Shown: positions 33,949-46,543, counted from the stretch's first letter. The stretch: DNA of 64,000 nt from Puffinus mauretanicus (GCA_023333565.1 JAJKFH010000413.1:1-64000); one strand, 5' to 3'. Notes: generated by a model not told the origin, from the sequence alone. Translations and numbers: made by a program.

Positions 33949-34219
33949 AAAGTGTACCTGTATGTGGGCCTTTACACTTTGCTCTCCACCCTCTCTATTC
34001 AGTCTCACAAAGGACAATACTTGTAGCAGCATGTCCCAGGGTTTAACAAATCTAGATGTCAGTTAATAAGGAAATATAATACCAAAATAGTGGTGATATT
34101 ATATCAATTGTCACTGAAAAGAATGAAGCTGCAGAATTCAGCAGCTTTCCTTACTTCTGTCTATTTTCATTCCTTTCAGCATCTTCTGCTTTTTTTTGGA
34201 ATCTTGCCTCAAGGCTCCT

Positions 34220-34780
34220 TGTCCTGGTTTCGGCTGAGAGTTAACTTTCTTCCCAGTAGCTTGCCGGGAGTGCTGTGTTTTGGGTTTGGTATGAGAGGAA
34301 TGTTGATGGCCCATTGATGCTTTGGTTGTTGCTGGGTGGTGCTTGCACCAGAGAGACTTTTGGTTTCTCTTTTCCGGCCTCCCATGCCTGCTATGTGCAG
34401 GGCAAGCTGGGGCTGGGGGGGAGCACAGCCGGGGTGGTTGACCCAGCTGGCCAATGGGGTATTCTATACCATGTGACATCATGCTCAGTATAAAAACCAG
34501 GGATGGGGGGGCTTGTCCCCCCTATTCGTGACACGCAGTCGGCAGTTGGTGAGCAGTTGCATTGCGCATTGCCTGCTTTGTGTATTCTGTTATTGTTGTT
34601 GTTCTCATTGTTACTATTACTGTTCTACTTCGTTTTATTTCAATTATTAAACTGTTTTTATCTCAACCCAGGAGATTTCCTACTTGTGCCCTCCCGATTC
34701 TCTCCCCCATCCCACTGGAGTGAGGGGGTGAGTGAGCAGCTGCGTGGGGTTTATTTGCTGGCTGGGGTTAAACCACAACA
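34220..34780 (+). repeat. Solo ERVL-type LTR with 5-bp target duplication (561 bp)
   Basis: TGTCCTGG...ACCACAACA, plus-strand relative of 3037-3542. CTCCT occurs immediately before (34215-34219) and after (34781-34785), a perfect 5-bp target-site duplication. CCAAT at 34451, TATAAAAA at 34489-34496 and ATTAAA at 34646-34651. No interior remains, so it arose by recombination between the two LTRs of one provirus. The exact duplication and the CpGs near 34520-34550 suggest a recent insertion. Confidence 0.93.
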
Positions 34781-36589
34781 CTCCTGCATGATAAACAACA
34801 TATTTCCAACTCCTGCTTGCTAACTTCTCCATAAGAAAGATTCTTCCAAGACAAGTAGTTGTGTAGCAAAGGCAGCAAGTGGACTCTTGCACCTCAGATT
34901 TTTTCAGACCAAAGACTGTAAAACTTCTTCCCAGAGTTGCATGTGGCTTTAAGCTGAGCTACAAGGAAGACTGTAATGCTCTGTTAGTAATTGGGCATAA
35001 CACTACATGTGGGTCAGTTACAAAAAAGTTGGAGCAGCCTCAGCCTCTGTGAATGCAGGAGAAGTTACTGTGGTTCAGCAGGAGGCTCAGCAGCACAGCC
35101 TTCCACAGCACCAAGGTACTCACTCCCAGATGAACTGTTTTCTGTTCAGTAAAAAAGGGAGAATCCAAAACTATCATGATGGTATGATGGAAGTAGCCTT
35201 AACCTTTCCACTCCCAAAGTGTTCATGACCTGCAGGACAAGCAGGAAATATGTATGTCAAAGTAAATCACTCCTCTTCTCCATTTAAACAATTAATATGA
35301 CACTCACACAGCTAATTGCTATTCATTCCATTCATGTATGAGTACATTGGTTGTCATAAGCTCTAACATGAGGCTCATTAAGCCTTGAAGTCTCCCCTGG
35401 GTTCTCAAATTTTTACCTTTTTATTTCTTCCAGTCATTTTTGAATTTCCTTATTCCCAGCATCACACTTAATTCTATCCTAAGCTTTGCAACTAAGTTTC
35501 GAAGTTTAACATTATCTGCTTTGTTCTTTTCTGGTTTGTTTTTTCCTGGTGCTTTGACCTCCACAGAGATTCAGTGAAGCTTCTTGTATTCCAACACATT
35601 TAGGTTTTTATTTTAATTATTTTGACAATTTTTCATTTTTTAGTCCTTTATGAGCAAAGTTAATGACTGTTTTTCCAAACAATCAGTCTTTTTCTTATGC
35701 TTAGCTTAAGAAACAGAAGCAAAGCAGCTTGTCTTCTTGATAGCAGCTGTATGCAGCCTGTTTATAAGAGATTATTTGCATTTACTTGTACTGCACACCT
35801 TGCTTGTTGAAGCACAAAAACATCTACAGGTAAATGATGGATTACATAAGCCTAATATGAAACAAGTTACAGGAATGTTAGGAAAAGTAATGAGTAAGAC
35901 GAATAAAATTATTTTAACATGGAACTCAATTATTTCTTACTTCATACTTTCCCAAACTGTTTCTTTTCATATATGATATTATCCAAATGTAATGCACTAA
36001 ACACCTAGAGCCAAGTTGCTTTTGGCACAAATTGGTAACACTTTAATTCAGTTGATAGAGGCTAAATTGAGTGGCACTTCAAAAAAAAAAATCATGTAAA
36101 AATTGTGTTGACTTTATTAAGAAATGAATTAGACCTTTAAGAAGAGCTTTTGTGAAGAAATTAGTCAGACACAATTAGATAAAGCTAATTTTCTTTACTT
36201 AAGAAGGAACATTTGCAGAAATGGAGAAGCCTATTCAATACAAGTGAAAACTTATCCCAAACCCATAAAGCAAGAAAAATTATGTACTTAACCAATGTTG
36301 TCATGATTTGTTCATCCTTAATGCTTTCTTTCCTAGCGCAAAAAGTAACTCCCAGAACAGTCAAGGCAGATGATGTTCTTATTTGTTTTACCAACTTCAT
36401 GAAGCTCAAAATTGCAAAGACCAAGACCAAATATGCAAGTATACTCATCTATATCACAATTTCCATTCAAAACTCAGGCTTTAGTAATTGTTTGATGACT
36501 ATGTCTCTTTCTCTGTGTATTTCTGATGAACTCAGAAATTCTACACATAAGTTGTCATCAAGTCATCCACAATAATAGTTGAATAAGAT
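34781..36589. other. Noncoding DNA, no feature recognised
   Basis: AT-rich sequence with short chance ORFs only. No repeat family or exon recognised. Confidence 0.6.
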
Positions 36590-37732
36590 CCTGCAGTGAG
36601 AGATAATTTTAGGAGAGTGAACTTTCAGTCATTTATGGAATTAGTGGATGGGACACCCAGCAAACTGTCCTCAGGTATTAAGGAGCTGAACAGAGCTAGC
36701 AGCTCTTTAAGGATATTATTCTTAGAGCGCAAGACTTCTCAATTCCTACACGTAAGAAATCAGGCAAGGAAGGCAGCAGGTCTGCCTTCCTGGTCAAACT
36801 GAAGTGTAAGAAGGAAAGTAATAGGCAGGAACCAGGGACTTGTATCCTGGGAAGAATATAAGGATGTTTCTCAGATGTGTAGGGATGAGATTAGGAAAGC
36901 TAAAGCACAGTTGGACTTGAATTTGGTAATAAATGTGAAGAAAAATAAAAAGGAATTCTACAGGTACACTGATCAGCAAATGAAGATTAAAGAAAATGTA
37001 CCCCCCAATAAATAAGACAGGAGAACAAATGACAACTGAAATGGAGAAGGAATCATATCCTGGTCTGTACAAAAAATGCATGGCCAGCAGGGCAAGGGAG
37101 GCGATTCTCCCCCTCTTCTCTGCTCTGGTGAGACCCCACCTGGAGTACTGTGTCCAGCTCTGGCATCCCCAACACAAGCAAGACGTGGAGCAGGTTAGAG
37201 TGGGTCCAGAGGAGGGCCATGAAAATGATCAGAGGGCTGGGATACCTCTCCTATGGAGAGAGGCTGAGAGACTTGGGGTTGTTCAGCCTGCAGAAGAGAA
37301 AGCTCCAGGGAGACCTTATTACAGGCGTTCCATATATAAAGGGGTCTTCAGTCTGGAGAAAAGAAGGCTTCAAGGAGACCTTATTGCAGCCTTTCAGTAC
37401 TTAAAGGGGGCTTATAAGAAAGATGGGGACAAACTTTTTAGCAGGACCTGTTGCGACAGGACAAGGGGTAATGGTTTTAAACTAAAAGAGGGTAGATTCA
37501 GACTAGATCTAAGGAAGAAATACTTTACGAGGGTGGTGAAACACTGGAACAGGTTGCCCAGAGAGGTGGTAGATGCCCCATCTCTGGAAACATTCAAGGT
37601 CAGGTTGGACAAGGCTCTGAGCAACCTGATCTAGTTGAAGATATCTCTGATTCTTGAGGGGGGGGGGGGGGGGGGATTAGATGACCTTTAAATGTCTCTT
37701 CCAACCCAAACTATTCTATGATTCTATGATTA
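36590..37732 (+). mobile_element. CR1 LINE with internal deletion and internal partial duplication
   Basis: 36590-37070 encodes the CR1 ORF2 region between endonuclease and RT (KLSSGIKELNRASSS, FLERKTSQF, then RDEIRKAKAQLDLNL and [19 protein letters not shown] text across frames). At about 37075 it jumps to the ORF2 C-terminus ([15 protein letters not shown]), skipping the RT core. At about 37345 the text returns to an earlier point: LFSLQKRKLQGDL (about 37280) is followed 75 bp later by [13 protein letters not shown]. It then continues to the 3' end with an ATTCTATG repeat. This is a mosaic of two CR1 copies or a template switch. The 3' UTR contains an 18-G run. Confidence 0.85.
37658..37675 (+). 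repeat. Poly-G run, 18 G
   Basis: Lies in the CR1 3' UTR, where other copies usually have a shorter G-run before GGACTAGATGACCTTT. It is probably a slippage expansion and could form intermolecular G-quadruplex structures; a sequencing or assembly length error is also possible. Confidence 0.85.
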
Positions 37733-38011
37733 TAAGAAAGCTGGAGATAGACTTTCACCAAGGCCTGTAGTGACAGGATAAAGGGCAATGGTTTTAAACT
37801 AAAAGAAGGTAGATTTAGACGGGATATAAGGAAGAAATTTTTTTGTGATGAAGGTGGTGAGACACTGGAATAAGTTGCCTGGAAAAGATGTTGATGCCTC
37901 ATTATTGGCAAGTTTCAAGGTCAGGTTGAACAAGTTTTGAGCAATCTGATCTAGTGAAATATGTCTGGTTTGGACTAGATGGTCTTTGAATGTCCTTTCC
38001 AACCTAAACTC
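37733..38011 (+). mobile_element. Second CR1 3' fragment, tandem with the first
   Basis: Starts TATAAGAAAGCTGGAGATAG directly after the first copy's terminal repeats. It repeats the CR1 3' region (GGATAAAGGGCAATGG, AGACACTGGAA, then GACTAGATGGTCTTTGAATG) and stops at CCAACCTAAACT without the ATTCTATG repeat. More diverged than the first fragment. Confidence 0.82.
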
Positions 38012-40169
38012 AAATTTATTGAAAATTAAACATAGACCTTGAAGGGTCTAGAGGAAAATTATATGAACCTATGATAAGCTCTTTATTGTGATCTGAACAG
38101 AACTGAGGATTGGAATTTGCAATGTCCCTTTCCAGTTGTTGCATTAAATAGCAGGTGGCTTTCCCCACATGATTTGATTAACTCCATGTATTAATTGAGT
38201 TAATATTGATATAATTGGCAGTTTCTCTGTCCCTGTGGCAAATGTCTTGTTACTGCTAGATTTAATATAAACATAAATCATCTTACAATAGTGAATACAG
38301 TGTATTACTCATTATCTTCATTTCTGAAATCTGCACAGTTCTTGCCCAATTAGCTATAGAAATAGAACTTCTTCAAATCAAGTCTTGATGTGAAATCTCA
38401 TGAAAAAAAAATATATCTGTGAATAAAGGCTTTTAGGAGAGTTCAAATGTTTGGTAATTATTGTCTTGTTTTGTTTCATATTACTTTACCTGACATTTAT
38501 GAGGAACATATGTATAGAGGAGTGTATAAATGTGCATGGTGTCAAGGTAGAATAAAAGAGGCATTCATATCTCAGACAGAATCATAAGTCTTAGAAAATT
38601 TTCCTCTAGATCTTTCAAGATTTTTGTTTAATTTTCAAGAGATTTGGGTCAGCATTTAAACATTTGGGGGAATGACATTTGAGTTTTCCACATCTTACAT
38701 ATTTTTATTCTTTAAATATTTGAAAGGATTTCTCTTCATTTTCTGTAATGTTACCTCATAAACCACAAGGCAAAGAGTCCTTAAGGTGATCAATTCCTGT
38801 TAAAAAAAAAATCTACTATAAGATAATTTCTTTTACATCTTCTGCTGTGCAGTACACTGAAACAGAAGAGCTGAAACCATGTTTTAAAAATTCACACTAA
38901 AATAAACATAGTATATACAAAACATTTAATGTTTTGATCTAGGACTCTGACATCGGACCTTCATGCCTTCAATTTTTGGAACATGAGGGTGATCCTCTTT
39001 TCAGACATGCCCTGAAATGAGAATGTCTTTATCAATAAAGACAATAATTTAATATGAGTCAGCAACAGTGAGATGGCAAATATAAAGTTTTGCTACCTTC
39101 TAGAAAATATTAATGCAGAGCAATTATATCTGTTTAATTTTTTTAAAAAATCTTTGTAAGTACAGTTTTAGATGTGCTGAGATGCAGTGTGACCAATTTC
39201 CAAGCTTTTTTGCAGCTTAATGAATCATTTATACAGGTAGCCTTAACAGAAAATCCTCTTTCTAAATAACATAAAATATATTGATTATAGAATACTTTAC
39301 CCTTCTTTAAATTTACACAGATACATTAAAAACTTTGCTTTGTAGAACTGTTGTTGACTAACAGGTTTTATTTTGCAGCCTTAATTGCAAGCATTGCAAC
39401 CTTGGGAAATTTAAAAAGAAGGATCAAAAAGTTCTTCTTCTACTTATGAAAAATTTTTAAGGGAAAAGACAAATATTTAAGAATAAGAATAATTACATTG
39501 AAGTGAATGAATACGTGAGAAGAGAAGTAAGGTTGGAGTTGGAACTCTTTTTTCTGACGATTAACCTCAAAAGTTAATCTGTCTCTTATATTTAACTATA
39601 AGTAGGCATCCCACAACAAGTTCTATTCATTTTCACAGTTAAAATTCTTAAAAAATATTTCCATGGAAAAAAAGTGAAGTCAGATGCTGTTGTATATATA
39701 TTTAGTGGGCTTAGAGTTTGCCATTGAGTTACGTATCAAAATTTACAACCTTTGAACTAGCAATTGACTGTCACAGTATAATTCCTATAAGACATTCAGG
39801 TTGACAGCTCTTTAGAATATTTCATTCAAAAAGGAAAAAAAAAGTGCAGATAAGTAATTTACAAATGGAGACTGTAGGTCTTACTGCTATTTTTATAGCC
39901 TAACGTTCTAAAGAAGAATGGCAGAGAGTATAGTGAGATACCCCAAATTGTAATCTTTCATATCTTTCAGGTAAAGACTAGGACATAATCAGGTAATTGC
40001 AGAAAAATAAAAACTATTCCCTATGCAAAATCCTGGAGTAATATTGTATTGATCCCTGGGAAAAGGCTTTTTATATAAGTAAATGAACATCAGCTAAACA
40101 AAGGTAATGAGTAGAATACAACTAGAGACATAAATTTTTATCTGTGTGAAGTATACATTAATTCATGCC
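38012..40169. other. AT-rich noncoding DNA, nothing recognised
   Basis: No ORF above chance, no recognised repeat. Homopolymer A/T runs only. Confidence 0.6.
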
Positions 40170-40330
40170 TGTCACGAATGAGTGGTTTGGAGGCCGCTTA
40201 AAGAATCACTGTTGACGGTATTAGCAGAAAAGGATTTTAACAGAAATTTATAAAAGCGCACCATAGCAGTGTTTGAAGGCAAGGTTCACTCTATCACTTA
40301 CTACACGGATGAAGCATACAAAGGAAAAGA
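40170..40330. repeat. Possible LTR edge (TGTCACGA...), family unknown
   Basis: A sharp composition change at 40170 with TGTCACGAATG, a plausible LTR end in minus orientation, and TTTATAAAAG at about 40248-40257. It runs into the ERVL-type LTR fragment at 40331. No family recognised. Confidence 0.3.
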
Positions 40331-40489
40331 GCATGGGAAACTGAGGAGTCCTTGGCTAGTGTAAACATTACTTAGCAACAACTAAAACATCAGTGTGTTA
40401 TCAACATTATTCTCATGCTAAATCCAAAACACAGCACTATACCAGCTATTAGTAAGAAAATTAACTCTATCCCAGCCGAAACCAGGGCA
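40331..40489 (-). repeat. Truncated ERVL-type LTR, U3 end only
   Basis: Aligns with the last 130 bp of the solo LTR at 4381-4896: CTTAGCAACAACT, AACATCAGTGTGTTATCAAC, CTAAATCCAAAACACAGCACTA and the CCAGCCGAAACCAGG end. R and U5 are absent. TG/CA end preserved as GGGCA at 40489. Confidence 0.72.
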
Positions 40490-40999
40490 TCGTGTTAGAA
40501 TTAAGTTGGCATGATTTATACAGAGGCCAGGAAAGAAAAGGTTAAGGAAGACTCTCCTGTTGACTCACGAGGTTCAAGTAGACTAGATCTACCCCTAATC
40601 CCAGACTTGGTCAACGGTACATGTCTAAGGGATTATATGAATTTAGCAGCCGTCTAAGGTTCATTTACAATCTTAAGATAGATCATAAGATTTTAGCAGA
40701 CTATATCTGCTAGCAGGTACTTCCATCAATTCACACACGCACACACACGGATGCAAAGATGGATAAATATACAAAGACATACCTGTTAAAAATCCCCCTC
40801 GAGTTCAGTGAAATACTCACGTAAAATGTCTTGGCATTTCTCAACAAGCGAAGGGTTGAGCCTCTGTGAGGGACCGAACTGTAAAACATTCGTCTCAAAG
40901 ATTGCTCGTCTAAGCGATGGGAGCGACTGCGAGGCCGTGGAGACCCCTGGCTTGCAGGGGCTGCGCCGTGTGCAGGATTCGGTTGGGGTCAACCGAAGG
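40490..40999. other. CpG-rich ERV-like flank with CA microsatellite
   Basis: 40490-40800 is unassigned; 40731-40750 is a CACACG/CACACA tract. From 40800 CpGs become frequent. On the minus strand a 70-codon open stretch ends in RLNPSLVEKCQDILREYFTELEGDF-like text (40786-40995) followed by a splice-donor-like CAGGTATGT (40782-40774). That looks like an ERV leader or small exon, but I cannot assign it. Confidence 0.3.
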
Positions 41000-41500
41000 T
41001 CACGAGAGACCCCGTGCAGTCGTGAGGAGCATGTGCGCATGTGCAGCCACGTGCTAATCGCATGCTAGCCACGTGAAGAGCGAGGCTGGAGCCACGTGAA
41101 GCATATGCGCATGCACAGGAATGTAGCAAAGTGCAAGTACGTGCCGTTGCCATGGAAACTGCAGCCCTTGAGTGAGGATAAAGGGGGCTGCCCAGACAAG
41201 CCCTGGGGCAACCACCTGACGCGACCGCCGAAGCAGAAACACCGAGAGATTTGGACCCCGGCGTGACCGCCCGCTTCTGAAACACCGAAGGACTTGGACC
41301 CTCAGGACGCCGCGGATCCATGGTGGTGACTATTCTGGCAACTCTATCCCGAATGCTTGCTTGACTTCTATCTTTGTTCTAATCTATCCTATGGCTACTA
41401 AGTTTTACTTTGATAATAAAAGTTGTTTAGGTTATGCAGCATTTGACCTCATTTGTGTCTTAATCTCGCTCCTGGGATCGTACCGAAACCTCCCCCGACA
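41000..41500 (+). repeat. Probable LTR of an unidentified ERV (U3-R-U5, plus strand)
   Basis: GC- and CpG-rich U3 with three GCCACGTG E-boxes (41046, 41068, 41091) and GCGCATGC-type motifs, a GGATAAAGGGGGCTGC start-region near 41177, CGAGAGATTTGGACC/CGAAGGACTTGGACC duplicated near 41241 and 41287, AATAAA at 41415-41420 and an end at CCCCCGACA (41500). The same order is seen in 3543-3897. The 5' edge is not defined, and I do not recognise the sequence after 41500 as a primer site. Confidence 0.45.
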
Positions 41501-42000
41501 TTGGATGGAGACAGCCTCAAGGAGTATTGCAGCCCAGGTCCCATGCCATCCGGCGGTGGTCCTCCGAATATCGCTAACTCGAGAGTTTGCAAACTCTGAG
41601 AAGCATTCATCTCAGAGGGAGATTCTGGGCGCAGCCTGCTGCGGTCCAGGAGAGCTCAAAGGGTCTCACTTGGGACCACCATTTATAGGTGTGCAAGATG
41701 ATTGACTTCAGTCACCCGTAAATTTCCATCCTGACCACAGTCCAAGATGGTAGTGACTGAAATTCTGAAGGTTTCAGTGTTGTTACAACTGAGCTACAAC
41801 TCAGATAAGATGGCGTCTGGGCCAGGCAGCGGGAGTACGTTCCCAGTCTCAGCCATGCAGTTTCTGATATGGTCAAGGAGCGCTCAACCGTCAGTACACC
41901 AAGGCCGAGATTTCATAGGAATTTCTGAGATCAATGAGCGGCCCAGGGAAAAAGGAGGGGGCGATGTACTACCACAACGCCACATCAAATATAGTACTTA
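41501..42000. other. CpG-bearing ERV-like interior or second LTR, unassigned
   Basis: Continues the unusual base composition of 40800-41500. On the minus strand it has a CCTATAAATGG box (41691-41681) preceded by GC-rich text, so a minus-strand LTR promoter is an alternative reading. The composition returns to AT-rich at 42000. Confidence 0.3.
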
Positions 42001-45000
42001 GTTGTCTTTCAACATGAGCTCCAAAAGCACATAGGAAATTCATAATATATGGAGGATGTAAACTGTCAGAGAGTGAAAATGTAGTATTTCTCCCACTAGG
42101 GAGGATAAAACCAATAAAACTGAAATGATTTGAAGATATAATTCAGAATTACACTCCTTCCTAGTTCCATTGTATGATGAGATTTTATTAGAATTTTCAT
42201 TCTAAAGCAAAGAAATCAGAATAAAAAAAAGCTAAAATAGAAATTTTAAGTTAGAAAAAACTCACTGCATTAAGAAGTGGGAGGGAAGAGCAAAGCTGTT
42301 GATTAAAATAGATCATGAAAAAAATTTCATACTTTTTATGTTTTTTAAATAAAAATATTTAAATAAAATAACTGAAAACTTTTCTTAGATTCCTCAGCCT
42401 TCTTGGAAATCTTGATATTAAGAGCAGATATTTTCCAGTACTCTGTCTCTAAAGAACTTGCAGCATGTGAAGGAGTTGGGCACATACTTTGACTGCAGGG
42501 ATTCACTGGGACCAGCATAACTCCATATTCCCTGTAGAAAGGGTGACATATCCAAGAATCATGAGATATGAATTTTCAGGTAATACTACAGTCCTGAAGA
42601 AAATTTTTACCCTCTTTGTACAGCCTTTGTTTTTCATCAAAGGGAAACTCTAATGTGAATTATCTGTACTTTTCAAATTTAATCTGAGAGAAAAATTAAT
42701 GAATATTTATGCAATAGAAAAAGGCAAGAATTGACTATGCAGAACTTTCTTCATCTTCAGATGTCTTCAGTTTGGACAACATCCAAACTCCATTTAATTT
42801 TCTTTAATATACTCTGCCCACCAGTACAAAAGTCCCCAAAATTTTCTCTTTTCTCCCCTGGTAAAGGGAGCAAAGAGTTTTGATCTATTATCTTTGGCAT
42901 GGCCTCTGGTTTCAACTGGAAACTCTGGATAATGAAAAGAACTGTTCTGTGCCTGATTTTTCTTTGAACTTTGAAGAAATTCATCCAAGCTGCTGCAAGG
43001 AAGTATGACAATGAGGCCTCTGAAGATATTTTTATTTTTGTATATCGATTTATGCCAAACTAAAAATACTCATCAAAAGAAACATGCAAAAGTATTTCTC
43101 TTTATTTTTTCCTTTATTCTTTCTCTTAAATATTATTTATTTCTTATAATATTCAATGGTATGTGTCCTTCCAGATAATGTGAGTTCCATGCTTCTGTCA
43201 GAGCCCTCATCACACTTTTTAAAACGCAGACAAAAATGCCAAAGGCGTAGGAGCCTTCTAATTCTGCAGTCATTTGGTTCCATTTGTGTATTTAAGCTTG
43301 CAGTGGAAATTTAACTTAATGGGCTCCTGTGAAATACAGAGATGGATGAAACCATGTTAACTCTCTTCCTTGTGCCACAGGGCTTTCCTAACATTTCTAC
43401 CTAACTCATCAATAAACATGAAAAAATTGAGAATAAATTATTATGGCTAAACATGCTGGTAATTCAAACCATTCAAATAATCGTTGAGATTCTTTTGAAT
43501 GGAACGCTTTTTAAAAATAGGGGAAAAGGCAGCTTTCTTTTTTTGTGCAGAAGGGTGGCCTAGTTAATCAGGACTGATTACCCCAGCTTGGCCTCTCAGT
43601 TATGTTTGTTAATTAAAGCGCTTTCTAATGAACACTAGCTCAACTTCCCCCATGTGGAGGGCAGACTGGGAGATGATAGACATCTAAACCAGGATTCTTT
43701 CTCACTTAAATACACGGGGATTCTTTCTCACTTGAAAAATCATAGCTGAATTAATTGTAACAGAAAAAAGCATTTTTGTCTGCATAGTCTTTTATCTGCA
43801 GGGCCCCCTGGCTATCAGTGAGGGGAAATATCAATGGAGTGAACATCTTTCAGTGGGAGCAATCATCATCATCATGAAGTCCTCATCAAAAGGAAGACAA
43901 AATGTAATTAAGTTGGATTTACAATTGGGCCAATAACTACTATTCAGATGTCTCAGCTGTATGGAAAATACAGGATTCTGAACTGTGACTTTTTTGTTTG
44001 AATGTGGGGCTTTTTCCTCCCTTTCTTGCTCTCTTTTTCTTTTAAACATTTATAAAATATGTCTGTCATGATGTGGCACAGCTGAATAATTGTCATAGAG
44101 TCAAATGCTTGCAGATGGTTAATGGAAACAGAGAATTAAATGAACAGAAGTAAAGAAACTCATGCAAAATTGAAGAACCCTATTGCAAATTTAAAGGGTC
44201 ATTTGGTTTCATCAAAAATCAAATAATATGAATATGTGATTCTCCGCATGAAAGAGACTATGTTAAATTGTTTTGAGAGCTGAAAAATGAGCAATCAATG
44301 GTGTACTAATGAAATTTGTGAAAAATCATGCACTATTGAAATATGCAGTAATCGCCTGTTAGAGACTATAGAAGAAAGCCTCATTTTGGCAACTGAATTT
44401 TGTTACTTACCGTTTACTTAAATTATTGAAGTCTAGACTTAAAACATGATAGGATCCTGCAAAAAGTATAGAAACAAGGATTAAACTAAGTAGTCTTTAC
44501 CCTATCCAAATCAAGTTTACTGTTTCAAAGTGATTTTTTTGAGAACTTCTTATCAGATGCAAGTAACTCAATATTTCAGTAGATGTTATATCACCAAAGT
44601 ATAAAATCAATTTCTACATAGACCTGCAAGGTCTTAGAGCTGCATTATGAGACTAAGTTCTCGTCTGTCTGACATTTTTGAAAGATATAATTGATAAATC
44701 CTTTGTAAGGAGCAAAGTTATCTTTCTGGTACAAAAGTATTTGTGATACCATTTAGTAAGTATCACTTGGAAGTGGATTTATGTTAAAGATGATACCTTA
44801 AAATGGATTTCAAAATTTCAAAATATTGTATTCTTTATAAACTCTTCTTTATTTTTCATCTCTCTCTCATTCTTTCCCAGTAAACTCTGAAGCTGATATC
44901 CATACCTCTGTCCATCATGAAAATGATTTCAAAAGGGTTTTTTCTCTTAATCTAAAAAAAAATTGTAATTGCAAATAAATCAGATATGTGTCAATCACAC

Positions 45001-45597
45001 ACCATCAAACATATTTTAATAACTGAAAACTCTGAGAGGGGCCCATGTCTATGAAAGAGAGGATTTTCCCCATGTAATAGATTAAAAAGGAAAAGTAATC
45101 ATGTGACAAAACCAGAAACGGCAACTGCCTCCTTAGATATTCAGTAAAGAAAAAACAAAACTTAATAGCTACTATTAGTATGATTTTTTTTTTTTTTTTG
45201 GACACATTATAATGCATTTTATCTTGTGCTAATCATAAAATAAAAGCAATTACAAATTTTTATGTTTCCTTCTTAACACATGCCTTTGAGAATGCTAAAA
45301 GTATACCTATGATTTCTTGTCTGCTATAATTCCTGCAAAGTCTAAGAGTTGCTTATTAAACAGAAGCAGAGATGAAAATATTGATCTTATTTTCCCATTC
45401 TAATCAGTACAAAGCATCTTCTCTTAAATCTTTTTGAATAACTACATTACACTGTCTAATAGAGTTTAAAGTGAAAGTTTCTTTCCCTTTCTTACAACAC
45501 AAAGAGTTTCAAATAGAAAATAGCTAGGGAATGATGAATGTTTCACTGTAAATACATTGTAAATAATCATTTTGCCTCTCTGGATTTTACTTAAAGA
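42001..45597. other. AT-rich noncoding DNA, nothing recognised
   Basis: No gene or repeat family recognised. Short chance ORFs and poly-T near 45183-45200. Confidence 0.6.
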
Positions 45598-45764
45598 CTT
45601 AATGCCATTTCCTAAATGGTATTGGCTCAAATATGGAAGCATTTGTATATTTTTCACCAGAATTGTTCACGGTATTCAATTTTTAAATGACAGATATGCA
45701 GTACTTACCATGAGAAATCAATCTCTCACAGCAAATAAATGTGGCAGAATAATCCATAAGATGC
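45598..45764 (+). repeat. 167-bp direct repeat, copy A
   Basis: Matches 46544-46710 without gaps, 4 mismatches in 167 (my count). Its flanks are not shared with copy B. It is AT-rich and noncoding, like the surrounding DNA, so copy A probably sits in its original context. Confidence 0.93.
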
Positions 45765-46543
45765 ATATAAAAATAGTAGGCTTTTGCTGACTTATTTTTC
45801 TTTATGAATATGTTTTTAAATGCTACTTCAAGCTGTATGACCATCATTTTGAAAATGTAGTTTGTGATATATTTTTGATCCTTTTAATGGACCCGGAGTT
45901 TTTTATTATAAACCATGCTATTTTTCTTCTATGCAATTCTATGGTTACATTTATTAAAAAAAAAAAAAATTATTTATTCTGTAAAATTAAGCTTTCTTTT
46001 TCATGGAAGAGAAATGAAAAAGGCTTTTGTCCAGCATGTTTTATTTCACAAATGTGGAACTTCATAAGGAAGATGTATTAAGTAGTTTCATATGAATCCT
46101 GTACCTCTTTTGCAGCACCTGATGGGTAAGAGGAAAATCCTTTCTTGCTTAAACACTGAACTACCAAATTCTGTTTCAGGCCCTTTAAACTCTTCTATGT
46201 CCTTCTTTGCTCTTCTGGGAGACGGCAGTATCCCAAGAGGCTAGAAATGTTCAGTTAGATGGAGGATTAATTTAAGGAAGATGTTCCCAGCTTCATACCA
46301 ATTATAAAGTAGTACCATCACACACTGCGTCTGCAGGTTGAAGCTTGTGTTCACTGTGCAAGCAACTGGAGAGAAGAAATATGTTGACACTGTCCCCGTC
46401 ATGTCCTCTCTTCTTTCTACCAAAGATCTGTATCAGCCCAAAACCACTGCTTTCAAGCTCTGTGAGAAGCGAGGTGACCTGCTTCCATTGGTGATAGTGG
46501 TGGGCTGCACTAACACGGCCAGCTGTGCTCTGTGAGTGAGAAG
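45765..46543. other. Unassigned spacer between the 167-bp repeats
   Basis: 45765-46084 is AT-rich; 46085-46543 is more GC-rich and unlike its surroundings, with a 65-codon frame at 46338-46535 that I do not recognise. No LTR ends seen. Confidence 0.45.

Noticed and set aside
28225..33952. A-rich flanks as a target duplication of the class I provirus
   Set aside because: AAAA against AAAG in low-complexity sequence is not informative.
3037..34780. LTRs at 3037-3542 and 34220-34780 as the two ends of one provirus
   Set aside because: Opposite orientations, different lengths, and the second has its own perfect 5-bp target duplication.
36996..37634. 212-codon frame
   Set aside because: CR1 ORF2 C-terminus fused across a deletion and an internal duplication; not a host gene.
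46338..46535. 65-codon frame in a GC-richer patch
   Set aside because: Not recognised as any family and too short to call without homology; kept only as part of the unassigned spacer.
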